The notes below the pieces were generated by a model. The model saw only the letters and a list, made by a program, of their open reading frames with translations, searched no databases and was not told the DNA's origin. A DNA stretch of 64,000 nt from Cylicocyclus nassatus (lineage: Eukaryota; Nematoda; Chromadorea; Rhabditida; Strongylidae): contig CATQJL010000305.1 of assembly GCA_958299035.1 (NCBI GenBank), positions 67,858,792 through 67,922,791 on the forward strand, in the 5' to 3' direction. Both the position numbers and the translations under genes were made by a program. The first letter of the stretch is position 1. Each line of letters begins with the position of its first letter. Of the stretch, positions 57,401 to 64,000 are shown piece by piece.

Positions 57401-60400
57401 AGAATCATACCCCTAGACCATCCGGCCAACGGTGACTACAATTGCTCAGCTAACCGAAATCAGTCGCAAGCGGCTGTATTTTGTAGGCTTTGCTTGCTCT
57501 TAGGTACTGTAGTCTAAAAATGTGCCGAACCGGGATTCGAACCCGGGACCTCTCGCACCCGAAGCGAGAATCATACCCCTAGACCATCCGGCCAACAGTG
57601 ATTACAATTGCTCAGCTAACCGAAATCAGTCGCAAGCGGCTGTATTTTGTAGGCTTTGCTTGCTCTCAGGTGCTGTAGTCTAAAAATGGGCCGAACCGGG
57701 ATTCGAACCCGGGACCTCTCGCACCCGAAGCGAGAATCATACCCCTAGACCATCCGGCCAACAGTGATTACAATTGCTCAGCTAACCGAAATCAGTCGCA
57801 AGCGGCTGTATTTTGTAGGCTTTGCTTGCTCTCAGGTGCTGTAGTCTAAAAATGGGCCGAACCGGGATTCGAACCCGGGACCTCTCGCACCCGAAGCGAG
57901 AATCATACCCCTAGACCATCCGGCCAACAGTGATTACAATTGCTCAGCTAACCGAAATCAGTCGCAAGCGGCTGTATTTTGTAGGCTTTGCTTGCTCTTA
58001 GGTACTGCAGTCTAAAAATGGGCCGAACCGGGATTCGAACCCGGGACCTCTCGCACCCGAAGCGAGAATCATACCCCTAGACCATCCGGCCAACGGTGAC
58101 TACAATTGCTCAGCTAACCGAAATCAGTCGCAAGCGGCTGTATTTTGTAGGCTTTGCTTGCTCTTAGGTACTGTAGTCTAAAAATGTGCCGAACCGGGAT
58201 TCGAACCCGGGACCTCTCGCACCCGAAGCGAGAATCATACCCCTAGACCATCCGGCCAACAGTGATTACAATTGCTCAGCTAACCGAAATCAGTCGCAAG
58301 CGGCTGTATTTTGTAGGCTTTGCTTGCTCTCAGGTGCTGTAGTCTAAAAATGGGCCGAACCGGGATTCGAACCCGGGACCTCTCGCACCCGAAGCGAGAA
58401 TCATACCCCTAGACCATCCGGCCAACAGTGATTACAATTGCTCAGCTAACCGAAATCAGTCGCAAGCGGCTGTATTTTGTAGGCTTTGCTTGCTCTTAGG
58501 TACTGCAGTCTAAAAATGGGCCGAACCGGGATTCGAACCCGGGACCTCTCGCACCCGAAGCGAGAATCATACCCCTAGACCATCCGGCCAACAGTGACTA
58601 CAATTGCTCAGCTAACCGAAATCAGTCGCAAGCGGCTGTATTTTGTAGGCTTTGCTTGCTCTTAGGTACTGTAGTCTAAAAATGGGCCGAACCGGGATTC
58701 GAACCCAAGACCTCTCGCACCCGAAGCGAGAATCATACCCCTAGACCATCCGGCCAACAGTGATTACAATTGCTCAGCTAACCGAAATCAGTCGCAAGCG
58801 GCTGTATTTTGTAGGCTTTGCTTGCTCTCAGGTGCTGTAGTCTAAAAATGGGCCGAACCGGGATTCGAACCCGGGACCTCTCGCACCCGAAGCGAGAATC
58901 ATACCCCTAGACCATCCGGCCAACAGTGATTACAATTGCTCAGCTAACCGAAATCAGTCGCAAGCGGCTGTATTTTGTAGGCTTTGCTTGCTCTCAGGTG
59001 CTGTAGTCTAAAAATGGGCCGAACCGGGATTCGAACCCGGGACCTCTCGCACCCGAAGCGAGAATCATACCCCTAGACCATCCGGCCAACAGTGATTACA
59101 ATTGCTCAGCTAACCGAAATCAGTCGCAAGCGGCTGTATTTTGTAGGCTTTGCTTGCTCTTAGGTACTGCAGTCTAAAAATGGGCCGAACCGGGATTCGA
59201 ACCCGGGACCTCTCGCACCCGAAGCGAGAATCATACCCCTAACCATCCGGCCAACAGTGATTACAATTGCTCAGCTAACCGAAATCAGTCGCAAGCGGCT
59301 GTATTTTGTAGGCTTTGCTTGCTCTTAGGTACTGCAGTCTAAAAATGGGCCGAACCGGGATTCGAACCCGGGACCTCTCGCACCCGAAGCGAGAATCATA
59401 CCCCTAGACCATCCGGCCAACAGTGACTACAATTGCTCAGCTAACCGAAATCAGTCGCAAGCGGCTGTATTTTGTAGGCTTTGCTTGCTCTTAGGTACTG
59501 CAGTCTAAAAATGGGCCGAACCGGGATTCGAACCCGGGACCTCTCGCACCCGAAGCAAGAATCATACCCCTAGACCATCCGGCCAACAGTGACTACAATT
59601 GCTCAGCTAACCGAAATCAGTCGCAAGCGGCTGTATTTTGTAGGCTTTGCTTGCTCTTAGGTACTGTAGTCTAAAAATGGGCCGAACCGGGATTCGAACC
59701 CGGGACCTCTCGCACCCGAAGCGAGAATCATACCCCTAGACCATCCGGCCAACAGTGATTACAATTGCTCAGCTAACCGAAATCAGTCGCAAGCGGCTGT
59801 ATTTTGTAGGCTTTGCTTGCTCTCAGGTGCTGTAGTCTAAAAATGGGCCGAACCGGGATTCGAACCCGGGACCTCTCGCACCCGAAGCGAGAATCATACC
59901 CCTAGACCATCTGGCCAACAGTGATTACAATTGCTCAGCTAACCGAAATCAGTCGCAAGCGGCTGTATTTTGTAGGCTTTGCTTGCTCTTAGGTACTGCA
60001 GTCTAAAAATGGGCCGAACCGGGATTCGAACCCGGGACCTCTCGCACCCGAAGCGAGAATCATACCCCTAGACCATCCGGCCAACAGTGATTACAATTGC
60101 TCAGCTAACCGAAATCAGTCGCAAGCGGCTGTATTTTGTAGGCTTTGCTTGCTCTTAGGTACTGCAGTCTAAAAATGGGCCGAACCGGGATTCGAACCCG
60201 GGACCTCTCGCACCCGAAGCGAGAATCATACCCCTAGACCATCCGGCCAACGGTGACTACAATTGCTCAGCTAACCGAAATCAGTCGCAAGCGGCTGTAT
60301 TTTGTAGGCTTTGCTTGCTCTTAGGTACTGTAGTCTAAAAATGTGCCGAACCGGGATTCGAACCCGGGACCTCTCGCACCCGAAGCGAGAATCATACCCC

Positions 60401-62499
60401 TAGACCATCCGGCCAACAGTGATTACAATTGCTCAGCTAACCGAAATCAGTCGCAAGCGGCTGTATTTTGTAGGCTTTGCTTGCTCTCAGGTGCTGTAGT
60501 CTAAAAATGGGCCGAACCGGGATTCGAACCCGGGACCTCTCGCACCCGAAGCGAGAATCATACCCCTAGACCATCCGGCCAACAGTGATTACAATTGCTC
60601 AGCTAACCGAAATCAGTCGCAAGCGGCTGTATTTTGTAGGCTTTGCTTGCTCTTAGGTACTGCAGTCTAAAAATGGGCCGAACCGGGATTCGAACCCGGG
60701 ACCTCTCGCACCCGAAGCGAGAATCATACCCCTAGACCATCCGGCCAACAGTGACTACAATTGCTCAGCTAACCGAAATCAGTCGCAAGCGGCTGTATTT
60801 TGTAGGCTTTGCTTGCTCTTAGGTACTGTAGTCTAAAAATGGGCCGAACCGGGATTCGAACCCAAGACCTCTCGCACCCGAAGCGAGAATCATACCCCTA
60901 GACCATCCGGCCAACAGTGATTACAATTGCTCAGCTAACCGAAATCAGTCGCAAGCGGCTGTATTTTGTAGGCTTTGCTTGCTCTCAGGTGCTGTAGTCT
61001 AAAAATGGGCCGAACCGGGATTCGAACCCGGGACCTCTCGCACCCGAAGCGAGAATCATACCCCTAGACCATCCGGCCAACAGTGATTACAATTGCTCAG
61101 CTAACCGAAATCAGTCGCAAGCGGCTGTATTTTGTAGGCTTTGCTTGCTCTCAGGTGCTGTAGTCTAAAAATGGGCCGAACCGGGATTCGAACCCGGGAC
61201 CTCTCGCACCCGAAGCGAGAATCATACCCCTAGACCATCCGGCCAACAGTGATTACAATTGCTCAGCTAACCGAAATCAGTCGCAAACGGCTGTATTTTG
61301 TAGGCTTTGCTTGCTCTTAGGTACTGCAGTCTAAAAATGGGCCGAACCGGGATTCGAACCCGGGACCTCTCGCACCCGAAGCGAGAATCATACCCCTAAC
61401 CATCCGGCCAACAGTGATTACAATTGCTCAGCTAACCGAAATCAGTCGCAAGCGGCTGTATTTTGTAGGCTTTGCTTGCTCTTAGGTACTGCAGTCTAAA
61501 AATGGGCCGAACCGGGATTCGAACCCGGGACCTCTCGCACCCGAAGCGAGAATCATACCCCTAGACCATCCGGCCAACAGTGACTACAATTGCTCAGCTA
61601 ACCGAAATCAGTCGCAAGCGGCTGTATTTTGTAGGCTTTGCTTGCTCTTAGGTACTGTAGTCTAAAAATGGGCCGAACCGGGATTCGAACCCGGGACCTC
61701 TCGCACCCGAAGCGAGAATCATACCCCTAGACCATCCGGCCAACAGTGATTACAATTGCTCAGCTAACCGAAATCAGTCGCAAGCGGCTGTATTTTGTAG
61801 GCTTTGCTTGCTCTTAGGTACTGCAGTCTAAAAATGGGCCGAACCGGGATTCGAACCCGGGACCTCTCGCACCCGAAGCGAGAATCATACCCCTAGACCA
61901 TCCGGCCAACAGTGACTACAATTGCTCAGCTAACCGAAATCAGTCGCAAGCGGCTGTATTTTGTAGGCTTTGCTTGCTCTTAGGTACTGTAGTCTAAAAA
62001 TGGGCCGAACCGGGATTCGAACCCGGGACCTCTCGCACCCGAAGCGAGAATCATACCCCTAGACCATCCGGCCAACAGTGATTACAATTGCTCAGCTAAC
62101 CGAAATCAGTCGCAAGCGGCTGTATTTTGTAGGCTTTGCTTGCTCTCAGGTGCTGTAGTCTAAAAATGGGCCGAACCGGGATTCGAACCCGGGACCTCTC
62201 GCACCCGAAGCGAGAATCATACCCCTAGACCATCCGGCCAACAGTGATTACAATTGCTCAGCTAACCGAAATCAGTCGCAAGCGGCTGTATTTTGTAGGC
62301 TTTGCTTGCTCTCAGGTGCTGTAGTCTAAAAATGGGCCGAACCGGGATTCGAACCCGGGACCTCTCGCACCCGAAGCGAGAATCATACCCCTAGACCATC
62401 CGGCCAACAGTGATTACAATTGCTCAGCTAACCGAAATCAGTCGCAAGCGGCTGTATTTTGTAGGCTTTGCTTGCTCTCAGGTGCTGTAGTCTAAAAAT

Positions 62500-62571
62500 G
62501 GGCCGAACCGGGATTCGAACCCGGGACCTCTCGCACCCGAAGCGAGAATCATACCCCTAGACTATCCGGCG
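62500..62571 (-). pseudogene. tRNA-Pro-CGG: Copy with G1C and G9A
   Basis: 'gactatccggcgaacag' on + gives C1 opposite C72 and A9. It is the only copy right of 50.2 kb with a changed first base. The G9A change matches the one in T* copies at 31350-38297. Confidence 0.8.
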
Positions 62572-62665
62572 AACAGTGATTACAATTGCTCAGCTAACCG
62601 AAATCAGTCGCAAGCGGCTGTATTTTGTAGGCTTTGCTTGCTCTCAGGTGCTGTAGTCTAAAAAT

Positions 62666-62737
62666 GGGCCGAACCGGGATTCGAACCCGGGAAATCTCGC
62701 ACCCGAAGCGAGAATCATACCCCTAGACCATCCGGCC
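62666..62737 (-). tRNA. tRNA-Pro-CGG: Class A copy with G45U and G46U
   Basis: 'gggaaatctcg' replaces 'gggacctctcg' on +, changing two variable-loop bases; stems are intact. Unique in the window. Confidence 0.8.
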
Positions 62738-63163
62738 AACAGTGATTACAATTGCTCAGCTAACCGAAATCAGTCGCAAGCGGCTGTATTTTGTAGGCTT
62801 TGCTTGCTCTCAGGTGCTGTAGTCTAAAAATGGGCCGAACCGGGATTCGAACCCGGGACCTCTCGCACCCGAAGCGAGAATCATACCCCTAGACCATCCG
62901 GCCAACAGTGATTACAATTGCTCAGCTAACCGAAATCAGTCGCAAGCGGCTGTATTTTGTAGGCTTTGCTTGCTCTCAGGTGCTGTAGTCTAAAAATGGG
63001 CCGAACCGGGATTCGAACCCGGGACCTCTCGCACCCGAAGCGAGAATCATACCCCTAGACCATCCGGCCAACAGTGATTACAATTGCTCAGCTAACCGAA
63101 ATCAGTCGCAAGCGGCTGTATTTTGTAGGCTTTGCTTGCTCTCAGGTGCTGTAGTCTAAAAAT

Positions 63164-63235
63164 GGGCCGAACCGGGATTCGAACCCGGGACCTCTCGCAC
63201 CCGAAGAGAGAATCATACCCCTAGACCATCCGGCC
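63164..63235 (-). tRNA. tRNA-Pro-CGG: Copy with G30U in the anticodon stem
   Basis: 'gaagagagaatc' replaces 'gaagcgagaatc', making a U30-C40 mismatch next to the last stem pair. Recurs at 63827, four units (663 bp) right, which suggests a short local duplication. Confidence 0.8.
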
Positions 63236-63495
63236 AACAGTGATTACAATTGCTCAGCTAACCGAAATCAGTCGCAAGCGGCTGTATTTTGTAGGCTTTG
63301 CTTGCTCTCAGGTGCTGTAGTCTAAAAATGGGCCGAACCGGGATTCGAACCCGGGACCTCTCGCACCCGAAGCGAGAATCATACCCCTAGACCATCCGGC
63401 CAACAGTGATTACAATTGCTCAGCTAACCGAAATCAGTCGCAAGCGGCTCTATTTTGTAGGCTTTGCTTGCTCTTAGGTACTGTAGTCTAAAAAT

Positions 63496-63567
63496 GGGCC
63501 GAACCGGGATCCGAACCCGGGACCTCTCGCACCCGAAGCGAGAATCATACCCCTAGACCATCCGGCC
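63496..63567 (-). pseudogene. tRNA-Pro-CGG: Copy lacking invariant A58
   Basis: 'gggatccgaaccc' replaces 'gggattcgaaccc', so T-loop TTCGAAT becomes TTCGGAT. A58 is almost invariant and is the usual m1A methylation site; it also lies in box B. The spacer has lost one base after the gene ('caacgtg'). Unique in the window. Confidence 0.8.
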
Positions 63568-63992
63568 AACGTGATTACAATTGCTCAGCTAACCGAAATC
63601 AGTCGCAAGCGGCTGTATTTTGTAGGCTTTGCTTGCTCTCAGGTGCTGTAGTCTAAAAATGGGCCGAACCGGGATTCGAACCCGGGACCTCTCGCACCCG
63701 AAGCGAGAATCATACCCCTAGACCATCCGGCCAACAGTGATTACAATTGCTCAGCTAACCGAAATCAGTCGCAAGCGGCTGTATTTTGTAGGCTTTGCTT
63801 GCTCTCAGGTGCTGTAGTCTAAAAATGGGCCGAACCGGGATTCGAACCCGGGACCTCTCGCACCCGAAGAGAGAATCATACCCCTAGACCATCCGGCCAA
63901 CAGTGATTACAATTGCTCAGCTAACCGAAATCAGTCGCAAGCGGCTGTATTTTGTAGGCTTTGCTTGCTCTCAGGTGCTGTAGTCTAAAAAT

Positions 63993-64000
63993 GGGCCGAA
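63993..64000 (-). tRNA. tRNA-Pro-CGG: Partial tRNA-Pro copy cut by window end
   Basis: The last eight bases are the 3' end of one more copy, in phase with the array, with a T5 terminator in front. The array continues beyond the window. Confidence 0.9.

Larger units (their letters stand above)
51548..61669 (-). tRNA. tRNA-Pro-CGG: Array block XIII: 61 class A copies in 12-, 14-, 17- and 13-unit repeats
   Basis: Starts: 51548, 51714, 51880, 52046, 52212, 52378, 52544, 52710, 52876, 53042, 53208, 53374, 53540, 53706, 53872, 54038, 54203, 54369, 54535, 54701, 54867, 55033, 55199, 55365, 55531, 55697, 55863, 56029, 56195, 56361, 56526, 56692, 56858, 57024, 57190, 57356, 57522, 57688, 57854, 58020, 58186, 58352, 58518, 58684, 58850, 59016, 59182, 59347, 59513, 59679, 59845, 60011, 60177, 60343, 60509, 60675, 60841, 61007, 61173, 61339, 61504. 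Recurring variants: C49U/C50U (51548, 53540, 55863, 58684, 60841); G5A (52544, 54701, 57024, 59845); C72A (53042, 55199, 57522, 58186, 60343); C12 deletion (54038, 56361, 59182, 61339); C29U (54369, 56692, 59513). No B, C or T copy. Confidence 0.95.
51548..61669. repeat. Variable-length higher-order repeat: 12, 14, 17 and 13 units
   Basis: Starting at each C49U/C50U gene, the lengths are 1992 (51548), 2323 (53540), 2821 (55863) and 2157 bp (58684), with the next copy from 60841. Markers in order are C49U/C50U, C12 deletion, 'gactac', C29U, G5A, 'caacggtgac' and C72A. The 17-unit copy contains an extra 'caacggtgac' plus C72A set (58020, 58186). Length changes are whole units, as unequal exchange predicts. 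Confidence 0.93.
1..64000 (-). repeat. Tandem array (satellite-like) of tRNA-Pro(CGG) genes, about 166-bp unit, 387 copies
   Basis: The entire window is a head-to-tail repeat. Basic unit lengths are 166 bp (canonical tRNA, spacer with 'gctcagc'), 165 bp (spacer with 'gctagc') and 164 bp (D-arm deletion plus 'gctagc'); a +1 insertion ('ggctgatatt') and rare 1-, 2- or 4-nt deletions account for the others. I walked every unit and the predicted start matched the sequence each time, giving 387 bodies plus 8 bases of the next. All are on the minus strand, so transcription runs toward base 1. Neither array edge is in the window. Variation is at a limited set of positions that recur in fixed combinations, as expected of a satellite evolving by unequal exchange. 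Nothing else interrupts the array: no gap over 100 bp lacks a tRNA. Confidence 0.98.
61670..64000 (-). tRNA. tRNA-Pro-CGG: Array block XIV: 14 class A copies plus an 8-base fragment
   Basis: Starts: 61670, 61836, 62002, 62168, 62334, 62500 (G1C, G9A), 62666 (G45U, G46U), 62832, 62998, 63164 (G30U), 63330, 63496 (A58G), 63661, 63827 (G30U), then 63993 cut by the window end. From 62002 on, the spacer is almost always the 'ctctcaggtgctg' type with no PstI site, so this is a different spacer subfamily from block XIII. The exception follows 63330 ('ctcttaggtactg'). The long repeats of block XIII do not continue here. Confidence 0.94.

Noticed and set aside
1..64000. Long open reading frames running through many units
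   Set aside because: Unit length is often 165 or close to a multiple of three, so any frame without a stop in one unit can stay open over several. The frames follow the tRNA repeat and have no independent coding signal, start context or family similarity that I can see.
1..64000. A CRISPR array (regular repeats with spacers)
   Set aside because: Both the 72-nt body and the 94-bp spacer are conserved, the body is a tRNA with Pol III signals, and spacer differences are recurrent point changes rather than unique sequences.
1..64000. A tRNA-derived SINE family
   Set aside because: Units are strictly tandem in one orientation with no A-rich or simple-repeat tail, no target-site duplications and an intact tRNA 3' end and terminator. 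SINEs would be dispersed and lack a full acceptor stem.
1..64000. A bacterial or organellar tRNA operon
   Set aside because: CCA is not encoded, each gene has its own T-run terminator, box A and box B match the Pol III consensus, and C73 with this anticodon arm is of eukaryotic cytosolic type.
1..64000. A specific species assignment
   Set aside because: The tRNA body looks animal-like, but spacer and array carry nothing I can tie to one group. A database search with the 94-bp spacer would be decisive.

Overview
The window is one uninterrupted tandem array of tRNA genes. From base 1 to base 64000 the same unit of about 166 bp repeats head to tail, always with the tRNA on the minus strand. Walking the sequence unit by unit gives 387 tRNA bodies plus an 8-base fragment at the right edge. 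The first body lacks only its discriminator base, which lies outside the window. The array runs off both ends. I find no protein gene, other RNA gene, transposon or unique sequence.

Each unit holds a 72-nt tRNA-Pro with anticodon CGG (reads codon CCG) and a 94-bp spacer. Internal box A and box B promoters are present, there is no intron, the CCA tail is not encoded, and a T5 RNA polymerase III terminator starts 1 nt after the discriminator base C73. This indicates a eukaryotic nuclear genome. The D-arm, anticodon arm and C73 look like animal tRNA-Pro, so I lean to a metazoan; the species cannot be named from the window.

Conventions: a unit start s is the + strand coordinate of the base complementary to C73. 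The gene is s to s+71 (72 nt), or s to s+70 where one D-arm base is deleted. Anticodon is s+37..s+39, box B s+11..s+21, box A s+54..s+64, and the oligo-T terminator s-6..s-2. Classes: A = canonical body (231 copies, about 177 without any substitution I noticed). T = first base G1 changed to U, which breaks the 1-72 pair (56 copies; T* = the subset of 12 with the 'gattac' 5' flank). B = base 13 deleted, A21 to G, G6 to A (58 copies). C = class B plus U25 to A (36 copies). B* (4) and A* (2) are partial mixtures carrying the same D-loop deletion. tRNA positions use standard numbering.

Layout: 0-5.45 kb is a 15-unit higher-order repeat (2477 bp) present twice. 5.45-15.5 kb is dominated by a B-T-A trimer, organised into 6- and 7-unit repeats. 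17.7-22.1 kb is repeated at 25.25-29.7 kb with an exact offset of 7571 bp. 33-40.4 kb has 15- to 20-unit repeats, and 40.4-43.7 kb has two copies of a 10-unit, 1650-bp repeat. Class B/C copies stop after the unit at 43582 and class T copies after the one at 50054. From there to the end the array is almost pure class A, with 12- to 17-unit repeats marked by different point mutations, and the last 2 kb is the most uniform.

The whole is best read as a tRNA satellite. A working tRNA gene has been amplified by unequal exchange and segmental duplication, leaving intact and damaged subfamilies interleaved, while the anticodon loop is unchanged in every copy.
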